Part shown: piece after piece, positions 12,282 through 27,200 of the stretch | How positions within the stretch are numbered: the stretch's first letter is position 1 | Layout: every line of letters starts with the position of its first letter | From: Liolophura sinensis | Lineage: Eukaryota; Mollusca; Polyplacophora; Chitonida; Chitonidae | NCBI RefSeq assembly: GCF_032854445.1 | Contig: NC_088295.1 | Coordinates: 23,917,385-23,981,384, forward strand | Length of the DNA stretch: 64,000 nt | Direction: 5' to 3' | Made by a program: the position numbers and the translations under genes | The notes under the pieces: generated by a model | Database searches by the model: none | Told to the model about the DNA's origin: nothing | What the model saw: the letters and a program-made list of their open reading frames with translations, nothing else

Positions 12282-15200
12282 CAATCCCCTGTTAGCATAT
12301 TTCAAGCAATTTCTGCACATTATCATGGTGACAATCAAACAAAGCAGACGACAGAGGATAATGTAGATATACAAACAATGTGCTGAACCTGTATTAAAGA
12401 AGCTACACCTGGCGAGATTGTCACTTAAGCACAAGATGACTATAATTTATTCCATACAGTTTGTGTTTTTGTTTTGGACAGACAATTAGTAAATGGAGAA
12501 ATGTACAGCTTTCATCGGGTGTTTAGGTGTTTACATTAAAATTTTGATGTGAAAACAGCACAAGTACATGTAATTTAACCATAATGATATCAAACGGATA
12601 AGGAATCAAAATGTGCCATTTTCACCTGAACTTGAAATTTACGTACCCGTTAGGATGTGAAATGCTCATAAGGATACAAACTTGTTCCTTTCTATCTATA
12701 ATACAGACATGACGTAAATGTTGTTAAGAAACTTACACTGGTAAACAGAGCTTTTGGTGGGGATTTGTGGTTGGTTGCCATGATGGTCAGATTAAATGGT
12801 GTCGATCTCACACCAGGTGGTTTTAACAGAGTTATCTCCCCATTATCAGGATCCACACTGAAGGTATCTTCAGCATTGCCAGCTGCAATGTAGGACACAA
12901 AAATGTACAGATTATCACCATAATGAATCACATAGAACTAAAAGCAAAAACGGGTACTCAAAATATTAAAAACAGACAAGCTACAAATACACATAAAATA
13001 AATATGCAACATTCTCCCATTGATAGCCTACTGTAAGCTGAATGACCTCACCATCCACCACTATAGAACAGATTGTATTATTTACATAACTGTCATTTTT
13101 GTGCTATGCCATGTAACCAACCTGTGATGTTAAAGTGCAGCTTTTCTGTGCTCTTGATGATACCAATGACAGAATGAAGTTGGGTGATGCCACTGATGTA
13201 GAACTCGTACAGTGGCTGTATCACTGTGGTGTCCTCCACATCTAGCACTGTTATCAGCACCATAGCCTCACTACTTTGTTGTGGGATACCAACATCATAC
13301 GCTAGCACCGTCAGGTTGAATGATGACACGGTCTCAAAATCCAAATTACCCAAGGTAAACAGCTTCCCATCTGCAAAATATGATAACACAAAAGCAATTT
13401 AAAAGAAAAGAAAACAAATAATAAAACCTTTTGCTCTTAACAATTTATGAATGGAATTCAAACTATCTCAATCTTTACAATTTCATCATGTTTTAAAGAC
13501 ACAAAGGTTTAGATATTGTCTATGGTAATGATCATCAATAGTTATTAAGATTTTAATCAGGATGTATGACATTCTATGTCTTTGCTAAGTCTGGTACACC
13601 TTGATCCACCAGCTTAATGACACATTTATTATCTCACAACCTCTCAGCAGGCGACATTTATACCCTGAAGTGAAAATAGTTAGTTACATACTTCAAATAA
13701 ACATGATAACATGAACACTGTGACAATCATTTTTATTTGTCCCCAGCATTTCTTCCACATTTCAATATAAAAAACAATCTTAATTTTGCCAGTGTTACAA
13801 ATTTTATGGGCAAAACAGACTGCTGTAGAACATTTATGGTATTAACGATATGCACCAGTTGAGAGTACATTGGGTTAGAGTTTAGGCTTGGGGCCACTTA
13901 TTTAATCGGCAGTTGTTCTGAAGATATGAGGATAACTCTCTGTTTGAATAAAGCTGGAAAATGTTTTTGGAAAGATTGGAGTGTTTAAAGAAGACGACAC
14001 ATTGTGAGCACTACATTGGATATATTATTGTTGCTGATAAACAAGTTACGATTTGACTTTCTGACTCGACATGACTGCTAAAATTTTAACTGGAGGAGAG
14101 TTGCTGTGGGCTATCATAGGATGATTGTATGGGTTGAATGGGAGGATCACTGGTACAGTATGCCTTCTCTTCCTGAATTATTTTTGCCCACTCTGCTATC
14201 AAATTACGTGTACCGGCAGCTGATGTTGTTTAGCAGAAACAGATGTCATGAGTAAATGATTTATGTCCTTTTTTAATAAACACTGCAATGTAGCAATCCA
14301 TTTTGTGGTAACTTATTTTATGTTAAAACGTTATTAAAACGCTTTGAATTTGTGCTAAATGGATGAAAAAAAATAGAAAATCATATTTATTTATTTACTT
14401 GATTGGTGTTTTTACACTGTACTCAGGAATATTTCACTTGTATGACAGTGGCCAGCAGGTGGGAGGAAACCGGGTAGAGCCCGGACGAAACCCACGGCCA
14501 TCTGAAGGTGCTGTCTAACCTACACACATATACTTTCCCAAACAGATTCTTTTCCGCCAACTGTAGGAGTGCTTTTTTGTTTCTGTCAGCAATAACCTAT
14601 GTACAGGAGATAGTTGGCAGAACTTTCTAGATTTACTTGTTTTGTAAACCTCGTTTCAGAGAATGCGCAGCATTCGAGGAATTTAACGAGGTACGAAACA
14701 AGGGTCAGAGCTATCGGGTTACACAACAAATACCAAGCCGAAGGAGTTAAAGTTTATATTCTACCCTAAAAAAGGAAGATAATTCAGCAAAAATTGGCAT
14801 ATTTCATGATGCCATTCTCCTTCACATCCTCCGCACAGGTCATGCACTTTTAGGCCATTGCAGTTGACCTAGATATTTCAAGGCTACATATGCATGAGGT
14901 GGTGTCTCATTGTTGAGCGACGTAAAAAATATACTGTACATGTATTATGACGTCATATGACATCAGATTGGATTGTCATCAAACAATTGTTTCTTTTTTC
15001 CCGTCAGGCTATCTTGAGTGTAAAATAACAAAAATGTAAAAATGCGATATCTATAAAGTCTGCGAAATAACACTTTTATCACTGAAGGAAATTCTGATAG
15101 TTTACCTTAAGATAAATTATAAAAGTAAAATTAACATGTAAGCAAACTCAAATTCTTTTATTTGTAGCAATAATGGCAAGAAATAATATTATTCTGGGAG

Positions 15201-18200
15201 GTAAAAGTACTGGCTGGTGTGCTGCATGATACACCCTATGTTGTTTGAAAGGTTACCTCTGTTTAATATATATATTTGAAACACAGACGGCAACTAACAG
15301 CGAGGTGGAATATGTATTTGACTTTTTTTTGTGTCATACCAAACAAGCTCAGTAGTTGACTGGTCCCTTGTCATCGTGTTGTTGTGAGACAAACTGCCAT
15401 TCTCAGTATGTGGCAAAATGTTAAATAAGAAAAAAGCTGAATTTTTAAACTAATATGAAGGGAGCTATATGAAATATAAAAAAAAAAAACATTGTTCAAA
15501 GGTGCATCAGTGATAAATGGTATTTACCGTGTATAACTGATGTGTGAGATGTAAATCTTCAGGCATTTCCTTACATTTGTCTGATATTGAAGCAGGCAGA
15601 TATTATCACTGTCATATATCATTGTGGGATATGTCAACAATGTGGATGAAAATCAATCCCAGTGGTGCTCACTCTGTCATCAAGCCAACATGCAAATATG
15701 AACTGGATTGATCGAAAACTGCTAAAGATATCTTGATCGCAGGTAAGGCGTAAGGTGTGATGGACAGATGGAGGGACAAATGGACACATGGGGGGCAATC
15801 ACATGTCATAAAGGTATTTACTAAATGTATGACCTCCATTACATGTACACCTGCATGAGTATGTAACCTGCATGAACTGAGAGGTATGATTAGCTGTACA
15901 CTCACTGCGTACCAGTGCCCACCTACGGGTTGGAGATATTTAATCCCTAGCTTATTTCTGAGAGATCGCATATTAGCTTACCATTAGGATGGATGAAGAA
16001 GTTGTTAACTGAAGTTGAATTCAGGGAATAAAACACAGTGCCATTTAACCCAGCATCTGTATCATTTGCGTACATCTGAAAAACCTGCGAAAAAGGGAAT
16101 AAACAAGCTGAATTTAGAAGGTACATTTACATGCACTACACTTGAGAAACCACCTATTTTTTAAAGTTATGTACAGTACAGAGTTTTTAATGTTATTCCT
16201 GATGTAAGCAATGTGAATTAATGACATAAAATTTTGAGAACTTCTGATTCACTACATTGTGGCCTAAAATAAACTTTTTTCAGGCTATTTTCACATCAAC
16301 AGGACTGATATAAACTTCTGAATTTAATCTTTTTATTTTAAATTTAAAGAATTGAAGTCCAAATTTAATATTTATTCATAATTAGATACCCCCTTGTGCA
16401 TTGTTATTTTGAGATTAACAAAAATACTTAGAAATGTTACATTTCTTTGAGTAACATGGCATTAAAATCACTAAATAATGAAGCTGGTTTTACTGGTCAT
16501 TATTGGATTTCCCAGAAGCCCTACCGGTCATATACTCCTTAACTGGGTTATAATCCGTCTAATTACAACCAGTAGTTAAATCTTGACACTAGTCCTTTAA
16601 GTCCAACTTTACAGGTACGCTGTTGTACAGCCTTCCTTCCATGTTCATCTTACCAGCGTTCCAGGAATGGCATTTTCAAGCACTGAAGCTTCGTACACGT
16701 CTGTGTCATTTCCCTTCCCAGGACTGTAGAACACAGGAGAATTGTCATTTACATCATTCACAGTCACTGACACTGCCACAGAACAATTCCTGGGGGATGT
16801 CCCATTATCTTGTACCTGGAAACAAATAAATTTAATTAAAAAATATTTAGTTTGAGAAATCTGGAAGTCTAACATGATGATTCTCAGATTTCAGTGTTGT
16901 TATTGTTCTTTATGGAAACAGAATTGTCACTGATAGGCTGGTGTGAGCAATAATGAGGCTATGATTTTAAGTATTGTAAGTGCTGTACATTAATAAAAAG
17001 CTGTAGGCTTTAACCCAGGAAACGAAATGTTTACTGTCCACCAAGCAACATGGATTCTGTATCCTTTTAGGTCATTAATATTAAACAAACAGAAACTATT
17101 TAGAATGGCTGTCTTGAGAGACAACAAGGCTATAATGTCTTGTAGGTTTATATGCTGAATTTGAAGTTCCAGTACTGTACAAGTAATGAAAGGTAGTTGG
17201 ATTTAACCTCCAGAAATCATATCTCCAAGGCCAGCCAATCAACAATGATTTGTTACTATTAAACAAACAGAAACTACATTTTTAATTTCTTAACAGAAAC
17301 AAGGTTTCAGGGATTTTGTTAGACCTTTGCACACGTGTGACGGGGCTACCAGCTGGGGATTTGAACCAGCCATCTCTGGGTTACAAGTCCATGCTTCTAC
17401 CACTAGACTAAAGGGAAATTCCCTCCAGCCTGGAGGTAGACAGTGTTTATATATCATCCTGTCACACAAAGAATGATTATTTGATATACCGGTACTGAAT
17501 TGGTGTTTATGACTGTAGTCAGGTTTATGATGTATTGTGGTGGAAGCCGAAGAGTATACAGTGCAGAATGCCCCAGGATAACGAAGCTAATTAGACTTAG
17601 TCTTAACTTCAAAACAGTATATTTCGATAAAATTGTGATTCACCTTAAGGATTTTCATCTTAATACAAAGAGCTGTCTTAGACCTTCATGACAAAAATTA
17701 AAATTAACATTCAAATATAACTACAAGAATAATGCTTCAATTTACGGCTATGCTTAAATTATTTGATAGACAGTTTCACGATTTTGGGACCCTATTTTTT
17801 CTGTTCATACCCAATGTTAACCAATCCTCAAAGATGATATTTTGGACAGCTGGGATACCATGTCCTACATGTAGCTGATACTTACCAGAATTGTTAGAGA
17901 ATACTCTGATTCCAGTTCACGGTCCAGTGGCATGACAGCTAACAGGGACCCAGACCTTGGGTCAATCTCAAACTCGGCTGTTAAAGGATATAAAAGTTAC
18001 GAATTAATATACACATATACCCTATTTCTTCTAAAATTTGGGACACCTGGTCTGATTATTTTAGCCAATATATATGTAATTCTAGCAGTTAGACCATCTA
18101 ATGAACAATATACTCATATCCTTGCTTTTCCACAGGGTTGGTAAAGAAATCTAATATTCTACTTTCAACACTACTAATATTTGTCTCAAATTTTAGAAGA

Positions 18201-21200
18201 ATTAGGGTACACATGTTTGTCCATATCGGTGAAATAAAAACATTCTGCACACAAAATGAAAATAGAAATATCAACAATATCAGAACAAGGCACATTACAC
18301 ACTGTTTGTGTCATGAGAAATAAACAACGACTCAAAAATACTGACTGTTAGATTTGCATTAATGGTCAATGTTCACAAGATTAATTGTGGTTAAGAACTG
18401 TCAGAAATTCAAATGATTGTTTATGTTACAATGAATTTATTGTAACTGTGACGATGAATGGAACTGTGCATGTAGGAGGGGTACAATGGGAAAACAGTGC
18501 TCATTTTGAAAACTATTTTTTTCACAAAAAAATTTTTTTAAAAATGCGCTGAGTGTAATAATAAAAGTTTATTTTAAGTTAAGCTTGATTAGTTTGAAAT
18601 ATGCACAGTGCAGATGACAAGGGCAGTGGTTTGAAGAAGACAAGGCAGAGGTGTATACCTATGGTATTGTCAACTAAGGTGTACATCAGCAATCCATTGT
18701 CACCAGAGTCCTGGTCACTTGCCACAACCTGACCGATATCCAGCTGGTCAGACTCGTTCTCGGCCACAGAGAAGCTCAGAGGCTGGCTGGGGCACACAGG
18801 GCTGTTATCATTTACATCCTCTACTGAGACTTTCACCTGAGGAAGATTTTAATGCTACCAGTAAGTCTGTTTACAGGTCAATCCAGCACAGTCATTTCCA
18901 CATTCACATAAATATTTTTTAACAAGTTTTAAGAGAGATGTTGACATAACTTACATGTAGCATTAGGATTCTAAAAGACTGCAATAGTGAAAGTTTAGCC
19001 ATTGTCACGAAAGTTCTATTGGAGATCAGGATGGCTTTCACATACCACAGCATAAGCAGACCTCTCTGGAACCTTGCCATCCCCTGCTCTGATGATCAGT
19101 ATGTACTCTGTCTCTGTCTCGTAGTCCATGGGATTGGCTGTGGTCTTCAACACGGACCCATACATCCAGCTTCCTTCATTCTGTTGAGACTGTGGTAGAA
19201 AAATGTACAATGGCACAAACAGTATGTGGAAATGGAAAACATATATACCTAAATTTATTTCTGAATAAATGATGTAGTAACATGGTTTATTTTTGGGTGT
19301 ACACATATTCACTTATGAACAATTCAAGAATATTTTGTGTTAAAGGATTTGAAGTGTGACATCCTTTAAGAAAACGGTTATTACCATGTGCAACAAGAAT
19401 TCTGGGAATAGTACAACAGCAATGTCCTCTAATGGTTTCCAGCAAGTATGAGACTAATAAGCAAACACACATGTAGATGGCTTTATACTGTAGATGTTTT
19501 GAAATTTTAACAACCAGTTTATATAAAATGTAAACTCTACTTATCATATCTCATAAAAGCACAAGAAGATAAATGTTATATACATGCATCACATGGTTTA
19601 TGATGAATACATTAAGGTAACTCAATGATATGCATACTGAGATAAAGGATATTCACAGTGATATCAATTAACAATGGACTGATATATACTGAACAAAAAT
19701 ATAAATGCAACACTTTTGTTTTTGCAATATTTGTGATTTTTGTCAATACAGTCCCGAGTGATGGCCAAGAGCAAAACCCTACACCGGTGTACATTCCAGT
19801 CTCCAAAACCAATGTGTTGTCGATTTCAAGCCTATTCACCATTCTGACCCGTCGGACAGGTGTGCCCCTATCTGTAGTATTCAGTGATCTGTAAGTTCTT
19901 CCCTGGCACTCCTTACCCTCAGGTGAACAAAACGCCACCTGTACAGTACAAGTTCTGTCAAACGGCATGACGCCATAAAGCCGACGCCACCGCCATTGGC
20001 ATGCTCAACACTGGCATGACCCTTAAAGCTGTTGCCAGAGCCCTTGACGTTAATAATGTGTTAACGATTCGTCATCTCATAAGACATCCTGAAGAGTTCT
20101 GCATGACAGTTAATCTCCAGCATACCCACTGACCCCAACCAAGACCGCCATATTTGCCTCCTCCAACTCCACCTCCTGTTTCAGACAAGCCACTGCCACA
20201 CCTAATGAAACAGTCGGGCTTCATAATAATGAAATAACGCTAATAATAAAACAGTTTAGAAACACCTCAGAGAATCGAATTTGCGAGTCAGTAGACCATT
20301 CCAGGGTATAGACCTTACCCCTGCATGACGCCAGGTCGACACGACTGCGTTAACATTTATGTTCGTTGGTCTTTGGCATAATGACGGCTTGTAATGTTAT
20401 GAGCTGAATCCTGTCTTCAGCTCCATGGAGCCGATGGGAGGCTGTGGGTTTGGGAGTGAGTCGGATGCCACCACTGTGCACAGGGTGCAATACAAGTACT
20501 TATGTCAGCAGGGATAAGTCATGGCCATTGCACTCAACTTCATTTTATGGACAGTAACTTAAATGTGGTAAGATACCACGATGAAATCCTGCGCTCAATA
20601 GTTGTCCCATTTGTCTGGCGCCATAGGGTAACATTTCAGCATGACAAAAGTTCACATTTTGCTGCTGTTTGCAGAGCATTTCTACAGGCTGAAAACATTG
20701 AAGTGCTCGACTGGCCACTGTATCCCCGATTGAACACCTCTGGGATGACCTCAACCGGCATGTTCATCGGCGACTTCCAGTTCTGGGTAACATCACAGAG
20801 TTGCACTTGGCCCTCATACAGAGTAGGAAAACATTCCGTAAGTCACAACTGACTATCCCATCAGGTTATATATTGATAATGTGTAGCAGTGCAGCCGGCA
20901 AATGACGAACATACTTGGTACTAAAGTGTGGAATTTCCCAAACTGACCCCACCCTGTTTCCCAAACTGATCCCACCCGTTTCCTAACCTGCCTCAGGGTT
21001 ACCATCCCTTGTCCGTTTCCATCAGTAATGGAAATGTATTGCTAGCAGTCCATTTTATGTCCTTCACAAAAGGTAGAGAAACGAATTTGATAACGCAGTT
21101 AATTTTATCAAAATACTGAGTGTTGCGTTCATATTTTTGTTCAACTTATATAATTAAGCTCATTGTACCGAGTTGAGGTGCTTCACCACAAAGTGAGTGT

Positions 21201-24200
21201 TAGCTCCAGGAGTGTCCTCAATGTTGTAATGGGGCTGAGGAGCCACAGCTGTACTGTTCAGGGTGGAGATATGTAGTTCCAAATAACCAACTGTCACATC
21301 TACAAAGTACAACAGTCACTGATCAAGATATGTGTGATCAAGATATGCTGATTAAGCAGCACTATACAAAATCTCTTCCTCACAACATCCTACAGACAGT
21401 TTCACAACTGTCACAAATGAAATGTTTTTTACACTAACAATTTACCCTCATAAATGTACATGTTTTCATTTATTACAAACAAATGGTGTGAATTTTGGTT
21501 ACCCCACTTATAATGGGCCCTTTTTGAATCCTTCAGCTAAAGTGATGGTCTTGCATTAGCCAGTCAGTACCTAGAACAAACTGTAAACAAGATCCCACTG
21601 TCTGCTAAGATTCAGGAGCCAGGGTTTACCAGGCACCTGGCAAAGAGCAGTGGTTATACTTACAGTATACACCTGTAAACCTGATTACATCAACATATTA
21701 CAAACTGTATGATGAAAATCATCATAACATTACAAGTGATTACACCCACATACAGTGCATATGCTCAATGTCACTAAAGACCACTTCTCTTTCACCAATA
21801 TGGTGTGTATATCTGCACGTCACATGTGGGAAAATTTCACCAGTCACTTGCCAAAGGCTGATCGTTAAACTGATGGACACTGTGTAAGTGAAAAATTCTT
21901 AGGTAAGGCATACTAACATATTAAGTAAATCATAAATAAATAAATATAATGTTCACATTTAAGTCATCCTTCAATTCTCATTGTTCCCTTTATGCAAGAT
22001 ATCATTCACCTGTGAAACTGATAAGTTTTACTGCAATAAATTCTATAATTGTGCTGATTCGTTTCATCGGTCTCCGAGTTTTTGGTGCTTGCAAACTTAA
22101 TCCCTGAATGCAGCCAAGAAGACCACACACTTACATGTATATGTACAGTTAATGTAAACATGCCTAGATCAGAACATATATGCAGCCTAGCTCAGCTTAC
22201 CCGGACCCTGACCTTCAGGGACAGTAAATCTGTATGTAGTTCTGCTGAATTGGGGTGCCAGATCGCTGATACCCTCCACATCAATTTGTAGAGGGATAGA
22301 GGTTTGTCTAGGGGGCATGCCTCCATCACTCGCACTCACATTAAGCATCAGAGTGGCATTTGTCTCATTCAACACATAACCCTTAGACAAAAGTGTGTTC
22401 AAATCTATACGATCCCTGACTGTCACTAGACCAGTGTCTCTGTCTATCTTGAAATACTCATAACCAGGCCCACTCAGACTATAAGTCAGGACGGCATTAT
22501 CCCCTTTGTCAGGGTCTTCTGCCCGTGGCCAGGAAATAACAGAATCCACAGGGGTTTTCTCCAGAATGCTGGCTTTTAACTTGGTGATATTTTGTGGGAG
22601 AAATCTGGGGCTGTTATCATTGATATCAAGCAGTGTGACAGTAAGCACAATGGAACTGTTCAGGCTGGGTATCCCTCTATCCATCACCATCACAGACACG
22701 CTGTACACATCCTGTTGCTCTCTGTCAAGGCGTCGTGCTGTGCTGATTACTCCAGAGCTGCTGTTTACAGTGAAGTTGTCTGCAGAAAAAACACCACCAC
22801 ACTGTACAAGGGGAACATGGAAACTTTCATCTCATCTCATGGCCATGAAGCTAGCTTATGGTTACATTTACATTAGGTTTTTGTTACATTTATACATTTT
22901 GCTACATCATCTGTTATGGGCTCTTTGTCTTGTCATCTGTGCATGATTTCAGTCAATCAAAAAAATTAATAATTTTAATACCTATAAATAAGTTATTTGT
23001 CACAAGAACTAGGTTTATCAGGAAAACAAGACAAGAAAAACTTTCTTCATAGCTATATTTTGCCACATTTTGATTACTGCAGTTCAGTATAGGGAACTTG
23101 TCCACACTCATTTATTGATATATTATTTAAGCTTCAAACAGAGCAGCTAAAATCAGATATTGTATGATTTGTCTTATATTTAAATTATTGGATGATGAGT
23201 CACCACTACATCTAAAGGAATTGTTGGCTAAAAAAGAGCAGTACATGTTAAGTTTCATACATCAATTGTTAACAACCTTCATACTGATAAGCATAACTCA
23301 GTATTTCTTATACAAAAAATTTTACTGTGGTCGGAACAATTTGGAATGCCAAATGCCAAAGAGCACCATTATTTTCTGCTTATATGTCACGATAGTGGAA
23401 AAATTATTTCAACCAGTATAAAATTGGAACACATGAATGTGTATTTATTTAAGATTTCAACTTACAGATCTAGTGATGTATTAATGACTGTTTTCATGTT
23501 TTCAAAAAGAATTGTATAAGGACATACATAGACACAGCCTATTTGTTCTTGTACTGTTATAAAAAGCCTCTGGGAAGAGCAAATTGTACAATATGACAGA
23601 GCTACCTGCTTTAAATGAAGGTTTCATTCATTCATTGGGACAAATTCTACAATTCTGCCATGGTATAATTATCACCCATCCTGATTTGGACACCCCATGT
23701 CATCATGCCTAGGGTATGTATACACGTGCAGTTATATATGGATGCTTGGGGTTAAGTGTCGTACTTAGCAATTGTTTCAGTCATATGACGGCAATCATGG
23801 TAAATGTAAAACTTGTCTTACTGTACTGATGTATTATTAGCAACTTACCATTCACAATCTTCACATTCAACTTCCAACACCTACCTTCATTATTAAGTAA
23901 TGTAAAAATCAGCTGTCCATTGAGCCCTAGGTCGTGATCTTGTGCTGTGACTTGCCCCACCACAGTCCCTCCCCTCTCTTCCTCTGTCACCTCCATGTGA
24001 TACAGCTGAGGGCTGAAGTATGGACTGTTGTCATTCTCATCAAGCACTGTTATAGACACAACAGTTGAGGGCTCAAACACACCATCTGAGGCAGTCACGT
24101 TCAATACATAGTGCTCTTTGGCCTCTCTGTCCAGGCCGTCCAGCACCCGCAGCTCTCCTGCACAAACAAATCACAAATATACTCATTTTTTTCTCCCTGT

Positions 24201-27200
24201 TTAACTCCATACCAGAATGTTTCATTTACACCATGGCCGTCAGTTTCACGGGTACAGAAAACTGGTGTTTTCAAGAGCCCAGTGGACTCACAAATATAGA
24301 CTGTAAATTGAGTCTGGCTATGACTGATAGTTGTTAAGACATGATACAGTGCAAAATATTATTTGTACTTGATGGATGATCTTTAATCTTTCTTTCTGCA
24401 GTGTCTGCTTGTGATATCATCATTACCTAATTTGCTTATGAGATACATAATTTTCAGAATACACAACACTGTACATCCTTGGGTCTCCCAGCAATAGACC
24501 CAGCAAGTCAATCTGGTGAACGATTGAGGAAAACATCAAGGAAAAACACATAACATACAGCTACAGATTCCTTACTCATAGTTACATGTAAATGGAATAC
24601 AAAATATGGTGACACTATTTAAAAATTTGGTATGTATTCTAGCTTGCATGGCCAAATTATATATAAGAAACCAAAGCAGTAGCATATTATCACACCTGTT
24701 TGAGGGTTGATATAGAATCTGCCATCCCCTCCTGAAGTGATGTGATATCTGATAAACCCTGTGGTATCCTCATCAGAGGCGGTCACGTTCCCCACCACTC
24801 TGCCACCAGAATTCTCCGATACATTGAACTGGTAGTGACCTCTGTCAAAATGTGGCTCTACATCATTCACATCTGTGATCTTTATGAGCAGATGAGCCGT
24901 GCTGTTACGACCTTTTCCATTCTCATCTATAGCTACAAGCTGTGGATCAACAGGCAAAAACAACTCAATCCAAACAACGTGACAAGGTTAGCTGCTAAAA
25001 TATACATGTATACACCTGAATACAGCTACGTGTACAATTCATCTTCATTGGAAAATCTTCATATTTATCACACACACACCACCAACACATGAGCACTGAC
25101 CTTGTCCTAAACCCTTCTAATATACTGTAAGCTCTTATCCAGCAGACTGAAGTAGTTTTCCTTTTTTAATGTACCACAAAATATTACTTTTGATAACTGA
25201 TTTAATTAGTAGGATGAAATAAAGACTCAAACTTGGCATGTAACAATACGATTTTAGGAACAAAATTGTTTTTCATGGTGATTCTGAACTACAGATTTAG
25301 ACAATCTAAAATTTTTGGCATCACAGATTGTTACTACAAAGCATTCTTCTGTAATATTCTCAAAACTCATTTACAAAAGACAAAATCAAAAACTGTTATT
25401 ATAATAAAGGAATAACCAAGTTGATCATGTACATTGTACATGCAGAAAGACAATAACAACAGAAGTCATTTTACCGTGAAGTTGTACATTGGCATATTTT
25501 CTCTGTCCAGCAGGGAATCATTCATTTTCTTTACGTGAATGCTGCGATTGTAGACTTCAAATATGTCGCTGCCTTGCCCTTTGAGTTGTAGAACTACTGA
25601 CTCCTGTCCAAACACTCCCACATCCTTGTCAGTTACAAATATGGGGGGATCCTGGAAAGCACACATGCACAGGTGACTTCCTCAATTAGCATCCTCTTTA
25701 TTGCTTACCATCTTATGAGGTATTTGCAAGTAAAAAATTTTGCCAGCTTACACAATTTGCAGTCTAGTGTGGGAGATGTTCAGCAATGTTTCCACACCTC
25801 CTACCTGAATCTAAAAACAAATTCTCTTCCCTATGTGCAGTTAAGCTATTTATTCATTTCAAAAGAATTAAGTTAGCTAGGCATTTTTAGTACTTTTTCA
25901 TTCAACAAAGACAGAAAAGTTATTTTTCTGTCACAGATCAAGATCTCTGGTTGATAAATAAACTGTTAAATATGAATGAGATAGTAATTTTGTGCCTGTA
26001 ATCTGGCTAGACTTGCAGTACTTACAACTCTGATAACTCTGCCATCCATGACATTCTCAGGCACAGTCCCCCAGTATGTATCATCTTTCAGCTGTGGACT
26101 GTTATCATTTACATCTGTCACATCCACAATCACTTCACAGGTTCCCTGAACACAAGAAAGTGCAACAATTGCAGAACTGCTAATTTGCTGTTAAGTGATA
26201 AAAACTGTCTGAAAAATGACACCTACTTCAATAAAAGTATAGTGAATCAATAAAAACAAATGTATCAGGATAGTTTACCATGAAAAGTTAACATTATAAC
26301 TAGGAACCACAGATATTCCTGAAGCTTGAATCATCTTATAGCTTCTTTTTATTGGGAGACACGAATCATTAAAATCACACTACATTTCTCCAGATTTTGA
26401 CCAGCAGCATTAATTTTTTTCATTAAATTCCATGTCAAGTCTCAGTTCATCCTACCTTTCTACTGGGTGCTCCATGGTCTTCAGCAGTAATGATCATAAT
26501 GTAGTGATCAATCTTTTCACGGTCCAAAGCACTAGCTGTTAGTATTTCACCTCCCTACACAAATCAAAATCATGCCCATATTAGTAAGCAAGTTTAACAC
26601 AACATAGTATCTGAGTCGGAGCAGCTTGTTGTGATAGGACTGATTTGAGGGATTTATACATGTATCTACATACCTGTATCAACACAACATACATTTAATT
26701 ATCACTAATAACAGAACACAGAATTTATTTGAATAGAAAGACTTGCTTTTAGAATCTTGTAATAATTCTAAAATCTGCTGTCAAAATGAATAGAGACTAT
26801 GAAAAATCACAAAGGGTAAAAAGATTTCAGCAAGGAGGTGAAGAAAATGATTGATATACACCCACATCCTGACTACTGTAAAAGCCTTTTTATTTGCGGG
26901 CATAAACTTTCGCAGATTTGGTAAGAAGACACATTCGTGGTAATCAACTTTTGCCGATCTTCACAGAATTTTTGGACAACTGATAAACGAAAATCAAATT
27001 TCAATACAGAAACGTCAAGTAATAAAACAGCTCAAGCATTCAAGTAACAATGTCATCATTTAAACTTGTTTGTACCTGTCAGATGTGACAAAAATTCTAT
27101 ACAATACAGTAACTTGATCAGACAAAGGGGGTTAATCCTCCTAAGCTTTTAATCTTTTGAAGACGAGGTGTGAACAAATATTTGTGTCACTCACTCCAGG

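Noticed and set aside
7758-12434. Open frames in the 62-bp array and its AT tract on both strands
   Set aside because: They are translations of satellite units and of ATATAT (runs of I-Y); the unit length of 62 is not a multiple of three, so frames cycle without coding meaning.
17338-17415. Functional tRNA gene (Thr-like, TGT)
   Set aside because: The T stem and acceptor stem do not pair properly; only the pol III boxes are preserved.
19612-19968. 118-codon minus-strand frame
   Set aside because: It runs antisense over the left end of the Tc1-like element and includes its inverted repeat.
22506-22946. 146-codon plus-strand frame
   Set aside because: It is the antisense shadow of exon 35.
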